Positions 33,684 through 42,245 of a DNA stretch of 64,000 nt are shown in pieces; the first letter of the stretch is position 1; each line of letters starts with the position of its first letter. The stretch is taken from assembly GCF_036226925.1 (NCBI RefSeq), contig NZ_CP109031.1, positions 3,844,001 through 3,908,000 of the forward strand. The letters run 5' to 3'. The notes under the pieces were generated by a model. That model saw nothing but the letters and a program-made list of their open reading frames with translations, was not told the origin of the DNA and ran no database searches. The DNA comes from Streptomyces sp. NBC_00659. GTDB taxonomy: Bacteria > Actinomycetota > Actinomycetes > Streptomycetales > Streptomycetaceae. The translations under genes were made by a program, and so were the position numbers.

Positions 33684-34529
33684 ATGCCCGAACGGACCAC
33701 AACCCGCCGCCGTCAACTAGGCGCGATGATGCGCAAGTTGCGCACACGTAAGGGCCTGACCCTCGAAGAGGCCGGACAGGTTGTCGGCGTATCCAAGGCG
33801 ACGGTGAGCCGATATGAAACTCAGGCCGGGCCAGTCAAGTGGATCGTTGTCGACGCTCTGTGCCGCGAGTACGGAGCAAGTGACGCTGAGCGTCTAGCCG
33901 TTGTCGGACTAGCCAAGGACGCCAAGCAGCAAGGCTGGTGGAGTTCCTTCGCCGACTCGATCCCTGAGAGCATGAATCTGCTGCTCACGCTTGAGGACGA
34001 GGCCGTACGCGAGAGTCACTTTTCCTGCGTCTACGTTCCCGGCCTCCTGCAGACACGCGCGTACAGCACCGCGCTGCAGAAGGCGAACGAAGTACCCCTG
34101 GAGCCAGCCGAGATCGAGCGGCTGGTCGATATCCGCATGAGACGGCAGGAGATCCTCGCCCGGTCGAAGCCGTTGCAGCTGTGGGCGATCCTCGACGAGT
34201 CCGTTATCCGCCGGGTAGTCGGGTCGCCGCAGGCCATGAGGGAGCAGCTCGACCGCCTGCTCGAAGCGAGCGAGTCACGGCACATAACGCTTCAAGTGCT
34301 GCCCTTCTCGAAGGGAGCTCATGCCGCCGCGCTCGGGAGCTTTGTGATCATCGGTGGCGTCGAACCGGCACTCGACGTCACGTATGTGGACTTCCATACA
34401 GGTTCCCTGTTCCTGGAAAAGGACGAGGAACTGGAGCGATACAGACTTGCGTTCGAGTACCTGCGCGCGCAAGCGTTGGACATGGAGGCGTCCTCCGCCA
34501 TGATCCATCGCGCCCGCAAGGAGTTGTGA
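33684..34529 (+). CDS. Xre-family regulator with DUF5753 domain (WhiJ-like)
   Basis: A 281-residue protein. A Xre helix-turn-helix fills residues 9-65 (LRTRKGLTLEEAGQVVGVSKATVSRYE). A DUF5753 ligand-like domain follows, recognisable by YVPGLLQTRAYSTALQ, then RRQEILARSKPLQLWAILDE and a GSFVIIGG...VTYVDFHTGSLFLE end. AGGAG precedes ATG 33684. Its stop codon touches the ATG of the DUF397 gene. WhiJ-like regulators act with a cognate small DUF397 partner and are abundant in Streptomyces. Two inverted repeats in the upstream spacer are likely targets. Confidence 0.9.
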   Translation: MPERTTTRRRQLGAMMRKLRTRKGLTLEEAGQVVGVSKATVSRYETQAGPVKWIVVDALCREYGASDAERLAVVGLAKDAKQQGWWSSFADSIPESMNLLLTLEDEAVRESHFSCVYVPGLLQTRAYSTALQKANEVPLEPAEIERLVDIRMRRQEILARSKPLQLWAILDESVIRRVVGSPQAMREQLDRLLEASESRHITLQVLPFSKGAHAAALGSFVIIGGVEPALDVTYVDFHTGSLFLEKDEELERYRLAFEYLRAQALDMEASSAMIHRARKEL

Positions 34530-34751
34530 ATGCCCGTCGGCCTCCAGCCCGTTTCCGAGCCTGCCTGGTTCAAGTCGTCGTACAGCGGCGGTAACACGAC
34601 CGAGTGCGTGGAAGCGTCTTTCACGCCGAGCGGTGTCCTCGTACGGGACTCCAAACACACGGGTGGCCCCATCGTCGCGGTATCAACCGCCGTATGGCAG
34701 GCCTTCATAGGCCACCTGCCCGAACGAGGGGCAACGGAACCAGCGAAGTGA
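34530..34751 (+). CDS. DUF397 small protein, partner of WhiJ-like regulator
   Basis: A 73-residue protein with the DUF397 signature WFKSSYSGGNTTECVEAS, then GVLVRDSKHTGGP. It begins directly after the Xre stop codon, with its RBS (AAGGAG) inside the upstream gene, so the two are translationally coupled. DUF397 proteins are thought to modulate their linked Xre regulator; in some pairs a toxin-like effect has been proposed. It is the right-hand end of the clearly accessory segment. Confidence 0.92.
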   Translation: MPVGLQPVSEPAWFKSSYSGGNTTECVEASFTPSGVLVRDSKHTGGPIVAVSTAVWQAFIGHLPERGATEPAK

Positions 34752-34770
34752 TCGCCGACGGCGCAGGGAG

Positions 34771-35463
34771 TCACCCCGCAGCCGGCCTCAAGTCGACGGC
34801 GAGGGGGTAGCCGATCGCTTTGGCCGCCGCGATGACCGTCTCGGCACCGACCGACGGGTTCAGGGCAACGATGTCCCGTTGCCCAAGAGGGTGCAGGTCG
34901 TAGATGTGGCGAAGTGCCTCGATGTCCACCGGTACCTCGTAGTAGTCCTCGGCGAACGCCTGGAACGCCTCCGGGGTCGGGGCGAGCAGCAGCTCGAAGA
35001 GCCGGGCCGAGCCGTCGGGGTCCGGGTGATCGGCGGGGAAGGTGATCCGGCCGGTCTGCCACGCCGGGGCCTCCGCTTCGCGCCACAGGCACGCCGTCAC
35101 CACAGGGCATCCGTCCTCGTCCGTGAAGGCCGGCTCCTCGACGTAGCAGCGGAAAGCCTCGGGCACCGAGTCCAGCACGCCCGGCCAGGGCTGAGGCCCG
35201 TCCTCGTGCCGGTACGGGCTCAAAGGGGACTCGTGGTCGAAGCCACGGATGTACGCCCCGACGGGCGCGAAGACGATGTCGAACTCGTCGCCCGAGCCGT
35301 TGCGCATGGAGGCCACCTGCTCGGTCTCGGACCACTCGGCGCTGTACGAGTAGAAGCACTCGCCGTCCGGGTTCAGTATCGCCTCGGCCATGGCCATCGA
35401 TCGGCAGAGATCCTTCAGGGAGTCGATGTCGGGCAGGACGGCGGCGATGTCTCGGGCTGTCAT
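34771..35463 (-). CDS. Hypothetical acidic protein
   Basis: A 230-residue soluble, acidic protein without signal peptide or membrane helix. The first third (ARDIAAVLPDIDSLKDLCRS and FYSYSAEWSETEQVASMRNG) and an aromatic-rich middle (EDGPQPWPGVLDSVPEAFRC) recall SUKH- or immunity-like proteins, but I cannot assign a family. ATG 35463 (MTARDIAAV) is a reasonable start with weak RBS; ATG 35472 and 35487 are alternatives. It lies convergent to the DUF397 gene with 19 bp between them, at the boundary of the accessory segment. Confidence 0.6.
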   Translation of the reverse strand: MTARDIAAVLPDIDSLKDLCRSMAMAEAILNPDGECFYSYSAEWSETEQVASMRNGSGDEFDIVFAPVGAYIRGFDHESPLSPYRHEDGPQPWPGVLDSVPEAFRCYVEEPAFTDEDGCPVVTACLWREAEAPAWQTGRITFPADHPDPDGSARLFELLLAPTPEAFQAFAEDYYEVPVDIEALRHIYDLHPLGQRDIVALNPSVGAETVIAAAKAIGYPLAVDLRPAAG

Positions 35464-35606
35464 ACGGCCCATCCAAGCGGGTACCACCGACAGTGGGTCA
35501 GGGGCCGTCCCGAGCAGCTGTCGGGTGCCGGACGGCCCACGGCCACCCGCGCGCCCGTCGGGCCCGGACCGGAGGTTAGCCTCGGGGGACGAACAAGGAG
35601 GCAGTA

Positions 35607-35909
35607 ATGGCGAAGGTACCGGCCTCGATGGTGGCCGCTGCGGGGCTTGTCGGTGGGTACGGCGTCGCCCGGTGGACGAGGAAGCGGCAGCTCGGCGGGG
35701 TCGTGCTCGCCGCAGCCGGGGTCACCGCCGCGCGGCAGTGGAAGCAGGAGGCCGGCGGGGTGGCCGCCGGGGTGCTGACCGCCGGGTACGTCGCCGCGTT
35801 CGCCGGGTCGCATCCGCTGGCCAAGAAGGTGGGCGCCTGGCCCGCCGTCTTCGGTGTCGCCGGTGCCATGGCCATCGCTTCCTGGGCCGTGGCCGACCGA
35901 CGCGCCTGA
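35607..35909 (+). CDS. Small hydrophobic protein, function unknown
   Basis: A 100-residue protein of three or four short hydrophobic segments rich in Ala, Gly and Val, with positive charges between them (ARWTRKRQLGG, ARQWKQEAGG). A strong AAGGAGG precedes ATG 35607. It is likely a small integral membrane protein. No family or partner is recognised. It stands alone, with a 143-bp spacer upstream. Confidence 0.7.
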   Translation: MAKVPASMVAAAGLVGGYGVARWTRKRQLGGVVLAAAGVTAARQWKQEAGGVAAGVLTAGYVAAFAGSHPLAKKVGAWPAVFGVAGAMAIASWAVADRRA

Positions 35910-36037
35910 GCCGAGCGCCGGTCCCGGCTCAGACCCCGGCCCGGCCCACGGACCGGGGCATCTCATACCCAGGGCCCCACGCACCGGGGCACGCCCAGTG
36001 CCGCCTCCCTGCCCAGGGTCACACCCACGCCCATGAT

Positions 36038-37003
36038 TCAGGAGGCTGGCTCCTCCGACCCCCGAAACGCCCGCCGATACGCGTACGGGCTCGTCCCCAC
36101 CACCCGTTTGAAGCGGTCCCGGAAAGCCGTCGGGGAGCCGAAGCCCGCCTGGGACGCGATGCGTTCGACCGGGTACGTGGTCGTCTCCAGGAGGTACTGG
36201 GCACGGCGTACCCGGGCTCGGTGCAGCCACTGGAGCGGTGTCGTGCCCGTCTGTTCACGGAAGCGGCGGTTGAGGGTGCGGGTGCTCATGCCGGCGTGGA
36301 CCGCGATGTCCTCCAGGGTCAGCTCCCGGTCGGCGTTCTCCTCCAGCCAGTCGAGCAGCGGCTCCATGGTCGTGCCCGCCGGTACCGGCGGCTGGGTGTG
36401 GACGATGAACTGGGCCTGGCCGCCCTCCCGTTCGAGCGGCATCACGGACATCCGGGCGGCATGTGCGGCGACCGCCGAACCGTGGTCCTTGCGGACCATG
36501 TGCAGGCACATGTCCAGCGCCGCCGACGCGCCCGCCGAGGTCAGGAACTGGCCGTTGTCGACGTAGAGCACGTTCGGGTCCACGGTCACCGCCGGATGCC
36601 TGGCCGCCAGCTCCCCGGCCGCGACCCAGTGCGTGGTCGCGCGCAGTCCGTCCAGCAGGCCGGTGGCGGCGAGGACGAAGGCGCCGACGCAGATCGAGGC
36701 GATCCGGGTGCCGTTCGCGGCCGCCGCCCGCAGTGCCTCCGCGACACCCGGGGGGAGCGGTGCGGACGGGTCGGCGACGCCGGGTAGGACGATCGTGTCC
36801 GCCTCGGCCAGCGCCTCCAGGCCGTACGGGGCGCGCAGCGTGAACGCTCCCGCGCTCACCTCCGCGTCCGCCGTGACCGAGCACACCCGGGTCCGGTAGG
36901 CCGGGCGGCCGTCGGGCAGCCGGGCCCAGCCGAAGGTGTCGATCGGGGCTGCGAGATCGAACGGGATGACCTGGTCGAGTGCCAGTACGGCCACGGTGTG
37001 CAT
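36038..37003 (-). CDS. GlxA-family AraC/DJ-1-like transcriptional regulator
   Basis: A 321-residue regulator. The N-terminal DJ-1/PfpI-like domain (VAVLALDQVIPFDLAAPIDT) has its nucleophile-elbow-like cysteine in SICVGAFVLAATG. The C-terminal AraC domain has two helix-turn-helices (LTLEDIAVHAGMSTRTLNRR and VERIASQAGFGSPTAFRDRF, each followed by the family-typical Arg/Phe pattern). AdpA has the same architecture. It is divergent from a DUF2269-type gene. A TGGCCGGAAT site in the spacer matches the AdpA consensus TGGCSNGWWY, so self-binding or AdpA control is possible. Confidence 0.9.
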   Translation of the reverse strand: MHTVAVLALDQVIPFDLAAPIDTFGWARLPDGRPAYRTRVCSVTADAEVSAGAFTLRAPYGLEALAEADTIVLPGVADPSAPLPPGVAEALRAAAANGTRIASICVGAFVLAATGLLDGLRATTHWVAAGELAARHPAVTVDPNVLYVDNGQFLTSAGASAALDMCLHMVRKDHGSAVAAHAARMSVMPLEREGGQAQFIVHTQPPVPAGTTMEPLLDWLEENADRELTLEDIAVHAGMSTRTLNRRFREQTGTTPLQWLHRARVRRAQYLLETTTYPVERIASQAGFGSPTAFRDRFKRVVGTSPYAYRRAFRGSEEPAS

Positions 37004-37143
37004 GGCCAGAGCCTATGCATACGCCGGGTTCTCGCCATGCCCGTGCATCAGGTTCCCACGTCGTGCCGTCCGCAGCACCGACCATACGAGCGGGCGTGCC
37101 CGGGGCGGATGCCCGCACCCTCGCCCCCGACCGACGAGCTTGG

Positions 37144-37182
37144 CCAGGAAGCCCTGTCTGGCACCAGGAAGCCCTGTCTGGC
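37144..37182. repeat. 20-bp direct repeat in GlxA / DUF2269 spacer
   Basis: CCAGGAAGCCCTGTCTGGC occurs at 37144-37162 and again at 37164-37182, a 20-bp period (two helical turns). It is a candidate multi-copy regulator site. Confidence 0.55.
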
Positions 37183-37185
37183 TGC

Positions 37186-37195
37186 TGGCCGGAAT
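37186..37195. promoter_or_regulatory. AdpA-like binding site
   Basis: TGGCCGGAAT agrees with TGGCSNGWWY at all ten positions. It lies between the divergent GlxA-type regulator and the DUF2269 gene, next to the 20-bp direct repeats. A further TGGCA-AAAG-TGCCA inverted repeat lies at about 37207-37220. A ten-base match can occur by chance. Confidence 0.4.
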
Positions 37196-37256
37196 CCGTT
37201 GGCTCCTGGCAAAAGTGCCACTTCTCCATGATCCGACCGCCCTCTAGCGTCACCCC

Positions 37257-37808
37257 GTGACCAAGTTCCTCCTCGCCGTCCATGTCATCGCCGCGATCGT
37301 CGCGATCGGGCCCGTCACCGTCGCCGCGAGCATGTTCCCGCCGGCCGCGCGCAAGGTTCTCCAAGCGCCGGACGACGCGAGCGCCCTCGCCACCGCCCGG
37401 CTGCTGCACCGCATCTGCCAGGTGTACGCCGTGGCGGGCGTCGTCGTGCCCGTGTTCGGGTTCGCCACGGCGAGCGACATGGGTGTACTCGGCGACACCT
37501 GGCTGATCGTCTCGATCGCGTTGACGGCGGCCGCGGCCGTGGTCCTCGCCGCACTGGTACTGCCCCGGCAGAGCGCGATCCTGGAGGGGGCCGAGAAGGT
37601 TGGGGTTCAGCAGGGTGGCGGGGAGGCGGCCCTCCCCGAAGGCGTGCTCGAGGAGGGGACGCTCCGCGAGACTGCCGAGACGGCCGAGGCGGCCGTGGAC
37701 CGCGCGGCGACCGTCCGGCTCGCCATGTTCACCGGGATCTTCAACCTGCTGTGGGCCACCGTCACCGTCCTGATGATCATCCGGCCGGGGTCCACGACGG
37801 GCGCCTAG
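37257..37808 (+). CDS. DUF2269-type integral membrane protein
   Basis: A 183-residue protein with four hydrophobic helices: KFLLAVHVIAAIVAIGPVTVA at the N-terminus, about 60-75, about 80-100 and a last one at 158-176. A Glu/Ala-rich loop (ETAETAEAAVDRAATVRLAMF) separates helices 3 and 4. The first helix and the His-containing second segment (LLHRICQVYAVAGVVVPVFG) resemble DUF2269 family membrane proteins of unknown function. It starts at GTG 37257. It is divergent from, and probably controlled by, the GlxA-type regulator. Confidence 0.7.
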   Translation: MTKFLLAVHVIAAIVAIGPVTVAASMFPPAARKVLQAPDDASALATARLLHRICQVYAVAGVVVPVFGFATASDMGVLGDTWLIVSIALTAAAAVVLAALVLPRQSAILEGAEKVGVQQGGGEAALPEGVLEEGTLRETAETAEAAVDRAATVRLAMFTGIFNLLWATVTVLMIIRPGSTTGA

Positions 37809-37897
37809 GACCGCCTAGGACCTGTCCCGTCGGCTCCCGCGACCGGAACCCCGCCCACCCGTTCCGGTCGGCGTCCCGGGACCCTAGGATCCCCGCC

Positions 37898-38407
37898 ATG
37901 GACGCGAACCAGCAGCAATCCGCACCGGGCACCTACCTGACCTTCCTGGAGCGGCAGCTGACCGCCGACGGATGCGCCACGCGGTGGGAGGACTGGGCCG
38001 GGGTGCCCGTGCTCGTGGGGCGGCGGGCCGAGTTCCGGTTGCGCTGGATGGCGACGAAGCTGCATCTGTTCACGGTGGCCGCGGCCGTCCCGGAGATAAC
38101 CGTGCAGACCGTCTCCGGCTTCACCGACCAGGTGATGAAGTACGCCAAGGACACCAAGGGCGGTCTGCCCGTCGGCTTCCAGAACGGCATCGGCGCCTTC
38201 CCGCTGCTGGTCAGCGACCGGGTCGATCCGGCCGCCGTGCAGTGGGCGGAGGCCCAGCAACGGGTCAAGTTCGCCTGTATGACCCGGCCCGTCGTGGTCG
38301 ACAGTTCGCGTCAGTACGTGGGGATGTACCGCGGCAAGCCGGTGCTCGGGCGCGTCTACGCCTCGTACTTCAACGAGAAGGGCTCGCGGTACTTCTACGG
38401 CCGGTGA
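37898..38407 (+). CDS. Conserved Streptomyces hypothetical protein
   Basis: A 169-residue soluble protein. It is recognisable by RRAEFRLRWMATKLHLFT, then VMKYAKDTKGGLPVGFQNG and SDRVDPAAVQWAEAQQRVKF. This family is widespread in Streptomyces and sometimes carries a misleading 'levansucrase' label; nothing in it resembles a GH68 enzyme. ATG 37898 begins MDANQQQSAPG; the frame stays open upstream into the spacer. It has no membrane segment. Function unknown. Confidence 0.72.
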   Translation: MDANQQQSAPGTYLTFLERQLTADGCATRWEDWAGVPVLVGRRAEFRLRWMATKLHLFTVAAAVPEITVQTVSGFTDQVMKYAKDTKGGLPVGFQNGIGAFPLLVSDRVDPAAVQWAEAQQRVKFACMTRPVVVDSSRQYVGMYRGKPVLGRVYASYFNEKGSRYFYGR

Positions 38408-38446
38408 GCGCACCGGTGCCGCCCGGCCGGCCTGCGTGTCCCACCG

Positions 38447-38914
38447 TCAGCCGGCCAGGACCAGTTCCTCTTCCAGGGCGTCCGCCAGGTCCGTCCTGAA
38501 CTGCCGTGCCACCGCGCTCGTGACCAGGACGGCGGCGGCCCCGAGCAGCGTGACGGCCGCCCAGGTCAGCGGCCACACCTGGGCGAAGCCGTCCGGGGGG
38601 CCGGGATGGGTCCGCAGCGACATGTGGAGCAGGGTCGCCGGGGGTGCCGCGACCAGGAGCAACGGCCAGGCCAGCGCGTCCCGGAGTCCGAAGTGGACCG
38701 CCAGGAGCAGCAGGATCGCGGCGAGGGCGAGGACGCCGGTACCCGTCACCGGGGTGGTCTCCGCGACGGAGCCCGGCGTCTCGGGGCGGTTGCGCAGGTC
38801 CCAGGGGAGGCAGAGAAGGTACGCCGCGCAGGAGAGGGCGGCGCCGAGGACACGCGTCAGCCAGCGTTCCGGCCAGGGGCGCGTTCGCAAGGGGCGGAGC
38901 AGTTTCCCGGTCAT
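38447..38914 (-). CDS. Hypothetical four-helix membrane protein
   Basis: A 155-residue protein with hydrophobic segments at about residues 22-38, 57-75, 80-95 and 112-135, a basic N-terminus (KLLRPLRTRPWPERW) and an acidic C-terminus (LADALEEELVLAG). ATG 38914 is the longest reasonable start. No family was recognised. It lies convergent to the previous gene. Confidence 0.62.
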   Translation of the reverse strand: MTGKLLRPLRTRPWPERWLTRVLGAALSCAAYLLCLPWDLRNRPETPGSVAETTPVTGTGVLALAAILLLLAVHFGLRDALAWPLLLVAAPPATLLHMSLRTHPGPPDGFAQVWPLTWAAVTLLGAAAVLVTSAVARQFRTDLADALEEELVLAG

Positions 38915-39070
38915 GCGTACGAGGGTTCCGGGCCCGGCGGTGCGGCGACAGAGTACGCGTACTCAGAACCGTCACCCGGAAAGGGGCTCGTACGGGCCTC
39001 TCGTACCGGTCGGTCCACCGTGGCGCACATCGGGGAGGCGCCGCTCCGGAACGCGAGCGCGGACAGGAGG

Positions 39071-39160
39071 CCCCTCTCCGTCGAACGAGCCCCGCCCGGG
39101 TCCCCCTCCGGCGAGCGAACCTCGCCCGGGTGCCCTTCCGTCGAGCGAGCCCCGCCCGGG
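39071..39160. repeat. 30-bp tandem repeat, three units
   Basis: Three units with a period of exactly 30 bp, anchored by CCCGCCCGGG at 39091, CTCGCCCGGG at 39121 and CCCGCCCGGG at 39151, each preceded by a CCGTCGAGCGAG-like stretch. It lies just past the stop of the leftward DUF445 gene (39178) in a spacer that otherwise shows nothing. Confidence 0.65.
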
Positions 39161-39177
39161 GTCCCGGCTCCGCCCGC

Positions 39178-40689
39178 TTACGCCCCCAGTGCCCGTGACA
39201 CCACGTAGATCAGCAGTCCGGCCAGTGAGCCGACCACCGTGCCGTTGATCCGGATGAACTGCAGGTCACGGCCGATGTTCGCCTCGATCTTCCTGGTCGT
39301 GTGCTCGGCGTCCCAGCCCGCGACCGTGTCCGTGATGAGCGAGGTGATCTCCTTGCGGTACGTCGTCACGACGTACACCGCGGCGCCCTCCACCCAACTG
39401 TCTACCTTGGCCTGGAGCTTGGGTTCGGTGGCCATCCGGGCGCCGAGGGACAGCAGGGAGGCCCGCACGCGCAGCCGCAGCTCACTGCGCTCGTCCTCGG
39501 CCGCGGACACGATCATCGACCGTACGGCCGTCCAGGCGGAGGCGATCAGGTCCTGGACCTCGCCGCGGCCCAGCACCTCGCCCTTGAGTCGCTCCACGCG
39601 CGCGCGGGTGTCGGTGTCGGACTGCAGATCGGAGGCGAAGTCGGTGAGGAAGCGGTCGAGGGCGCCGCGGGCCGGGTGGGTCGGGGAGTCGCGCATCTCG
39701 GTGACGAAGCGGAGCAGCTCCTTGTAGACCCGCTCGCCGACCTTCTTGTCGACGAACCGGGGGGTCCAGCCGGGTGCGCCGCCCTGGACGGCGTCCATAA
39801 CCTGGGAGTCGTGGAACACCAGCCAGTCGTGCGCACGGGAGACCACCAGGTCGACGAACCGCTTGTGGCCGCCGTCCACGACGATCTTCTCCAGCATCTT
39901 CCCTATGCCGGGCGCGATCTCCTGGGCGTCTGCGCGGCGGGTGATCGCCTCCCCGACGACGGCCTGGACGTCGGAGTCGCGCAGCACGGTCAGCGCGCCT
40001 CTGAGCGCGGCGGCCAGTTCGGCCGTGACCCGGTCCGCGTGTTCGGGATCGGCGAGCCAGGTGCCCAGTCTGCTGCCGATGCCCACCGCGCGCAGCCGCT
40101 GGCGGACGACGTCCTCGGAGAGGAAGTTCTCGCCGACGAACTCGCCCAGCGAGACGCCCAGCTGATCCTTCTTCTTGGGGATGATCGCGGTGTGCGGGAT
40201 GGGCAGGCCGAGCGGGTGCCGGAAGAGAGCCGTGACCGCGAACCAGTCGGCCAGCGCGCCGACCATGCCCGCCTCGGCGGCCGCCGCGACATAGCCGGCC
40301 CAGGCGCCCGCGCCTTCGCCGGAGGCCCATTTCGCCAGGACGTAGACGAGGGCGACGAAGAGCAGCAGGCCGGTGGCGGTCGCCTTCATCCGGCGCACCC
40401 CTCGGCGCTTCTCCTCGTCGGCGGGGCTGAACGTGTTCATCGCCCGGCCCGGCGGCACGGCGGACCTCCGGTCGGTCTCGGCTCCGGCGGCCTTCGCGGC
40501 ACCGGTCGCCTCTGCGGCCTTCGCGGCAGCGGCAGACTCACCGTCGTCCGGCGCGTCCCCCGCCTCCGTGGCGCCGGCGGCCTTCGCGGCAGCCTCTCCG
40601 GTGTTCACAGCCTCGGCGGCGTTCTCGGTGTCGCCGGGACGGGCATGCCGCTTCGTGCCGTCCCCTTCACCCGAATTCGTGCGTCCCAT
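39178..40689 (-). CDS. DUF445 family membrane protein
   Basis: A 503-residue protein. An Ala/Glu-rich N-terminus of about 100 residues precedes the first hydrophobic segment (TATGLLLFVALVYVLAKW). The DUF445 core follows: AGMVGALADWFAVTALFRHPLGLPIPHTAIIPKKKD in parts, LSEDVVRQRLRAVGIGSRLG, and a long helical region. A closing membrane helix (TVVGSLAGLLIYVVSRAL) ends it. DUF445 proteins resemble a helical bundle at the inner membrane; the role is unknown. GGAG lies before ATG 40689. An alternative start at the ATG encoding MNTFSPADEEKRR would remove the low-complexity leader. Confidence 0.85.
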   Translation of the reverse strand: MGRTNSGEGDGTKRHARPGDTENAAEAVNTGEAAAKAAGATEAGDAPDDGESAAAAKAAEATGAAKAAGAETDRRSAVPPGRAMNTFSPADEEKRRGVRRMKATATGLLLFVALVYVLAKWASGEGAGAWAGYVAAAAEAGMVGALADWFAVTALFRHPLGLPIPHTAIIPKKKDQLGVSLGEFVGENFLSEDVVRQRLRAVGIGSRLGTWLADPEHADRVTAELAAALRGALTVLRDSDVQAVVGEAITRRADAQEIAPGIGKMLEKIVVDGGHKRFVDLVVSRAHDWLVFHDSQVMDAVQGGAPGWTPRFVDKKVGERVYKELLRFVTEMRDSPTHPARGALDRFLTDFASDLQSDTDTRARVERLKGEVLGRGEVQDLIASAWTAVRSMIVSAAEDERSELRLRVRASLLSLGARMATEPKLQAKVDSWVEGAAVYVVTTYRKEITSLITDTVAGWDAEHTTRKIEANIGRDLQFIRINGTVVGSLAGLLIYVVSRALGA

Positions 40690-40916
40690 TCACTCCACCC
40701 GTTCGCAGGCCACGTCACGCACCGTACCCATTGTCCCTTTCTCCCTCTCTTCCTCACCGACTCCTGGAACGACACAGGAGTTCCCGGCGTCTGTTCGGAT
40801 GGGGAATCGATCGGGGATCCCCTAGGGGGCACGTCGGAGTCCTCGCACTTCATGACGCATCATGGAGTGATCACATCGGAGCCTCGGGCTCCCTCGTCCG
40901 AGGAGACACGCACCGC

Positions 40917-42245
40917 ATGACCAAGCGTCACGGTTATGCCCTGCTCACCGCGATCCTCGCCCTGGTCATGGTCCTTTCCGCCGCCATCTACATCGGTGTC
41001 GCGGCGGACGACGGCAGCGAGGCCAAGGCGGCCGTCGCCAGTGGCCGCACGTCGTACGACGCCGCCCCCGCCTCCACCGGCACCTGGGTCGGCGCCTGGT
41101 CCGCCTCCCCGGTCGGAGCCGAGCCCGGCACGGAGCCCGACGGACTGGCGGGCCGCTCCGTGCGCAACGTCGTGCACACGGCCGCCGGGGGTACGGGTGC
41201 CCGCGTCACGTTGTCCAATCTCTACGGGCAGCAGCCGCTGGTCGTCGCGCACGCCACGATCGCCGTCGCCGCGACCGCGAACAACGCCGCCGCCACGGCC
41301 GACACCATGCGCCGCCTCACGTTCGGCGGCGCCACGACCGTCGTGATCCCGGCCGGCCAGCAGGTGATGAGCGACGCCGTACGCGTGCGCATCCCGCACG
41401 GCGTGGACATCCTCGTCACGACGTACTCGCCGACCCCGTCCGGCCCGGTCACCTACCACCCGCACGCCCGGCAGATCTCGTACGTGGCCGACGGCGACCG
41501 CACGGAGGACGTGAGCGCCGCCCCGTACACCGAACAGAGCCCGTACTGGCGCTACCTGACCGCACTCGACGTGCTCAGCGACGACGCCACGGGCACCGTC
41601 GTCGTCCTCGGCGACTCGCTCACCGACGGCATCACCTCCACCGTGGGAGCCAACCGGCGCTGGACGGACGTCCTTTCGGAGCGGCTGAGCGCCTCGGCCG
41701 AATCCGGTGACACACCCCGCTACAGCGTCGTCAACCAGGGCATCAGCGGGAACCGGGTCCTCGCCGCCGGACTCGGCCGGCCGGCCGAGAGCCCCAGCGG
41801 GCTGAGCCGGTTCCGCCGTGACGTGCTCGACCGCACGAACGTCAAGGCCGTCGTCATCGACCTCGGCGTCAACGACATCCTGCGCAACCCTGCCCAGGTC
41901 GATCCGAACACCGTGACCGACGGCCTGCGGACCCTGGTGCGGCAGGCGCACGCCCGCGGACTGCGGGTCATCGGCGCCACGCTGATGCCCTTCCAGGGGC
42001 ACCGCGGCTACACCGACGCGCGGGATGCCGTACGCCAGGCCATCAACGCGGAGATCCGGGCCGGGAAGGTGTACGACGCCGTCGTCGACTTCGACGCGGC
42101 GCTGCGGGACCCGCACAACCCGCGCCGGCTGCGACCCGACTACGAATCGGGCGATCATCTGCACCCCAGCGACAAGGGGTTCCGGCGGATGGCCGAGGTG
42201 TTCGACCTGAAGGAGCTGAAGGGATCGGTCCCGGCGGAACTCTGA
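40917..42245 (+). CDS. Secreted SGNH/GDSL hydrolase
   Basis: A 442-residue extracellular esterase/lipase-type enzyme. An N-terminal signal or anchor helix (ALLTAILALVMVLSAAIYIG) leads to a beta-rich domain. The SGNH core then has the block I serine in VVLGDSLTDG, block II Gly in NQGISGNRVL, block III Asn in DLGVNDILRN, and block V Asp/His in SGDHLHPSDKG. The 150-residue domain ahead of the catalytic core is shared with actinobacterial GDSL esterases. GAGGAG precedes ATG 40917. No operon. Substrate unknown; an acyl or acetyl ester is likely. Confidence 0.9.
   Translation: MTKRHGYALLTAILALVMVLSAAIYIGVAADDGSEAKAAVASGRTSYDAAPASTGTWVGAWSASPVGAEPGTEPDGLAGRSVRNVVHTAAGGTGARVTLSNLYGQQPLVVAHATIAVAATANNAAATADTMRRLTFGGATTVVIPAGQQVMSDAVRVRIPHGVDILVTTYSPTPSGPVTYHPHARQISYVADGDRTEDVSAAPYTEQSPYWRYLTALDVLSDDATGTVVVLGDSLTDGITSTVGANRRWTDVLSERLSASAESGDTPRYSVVNQGISGNRVLAAGLGRPAESPSGLSRFRRDVLDRTNVKAVVIDLGVNDILRNPAQVDPNTVTDGLRTLVRQAHARGLRVIGATLMPFQGHRGYTDARDAVRQAINAEIRAGKVYDAVVDFDAALRDPHNPRRLRPDYESGDHLHPSDKGFRRMAEVFDLKELKGSVPAEL

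Noticed and set aside
20386..34770. Integrase or transposase marking an integrated element
   Set aside because: No tyrosine or serine recombinase, transposase or terminal inverted repeat was recognised, so no mobile element is annotated.
37898..38407. Levansucrase
   Set aside because: The label is attached to similar Streptomyces proteins, but the 169 residues lack the GH68 fold size and catalytic motifs.
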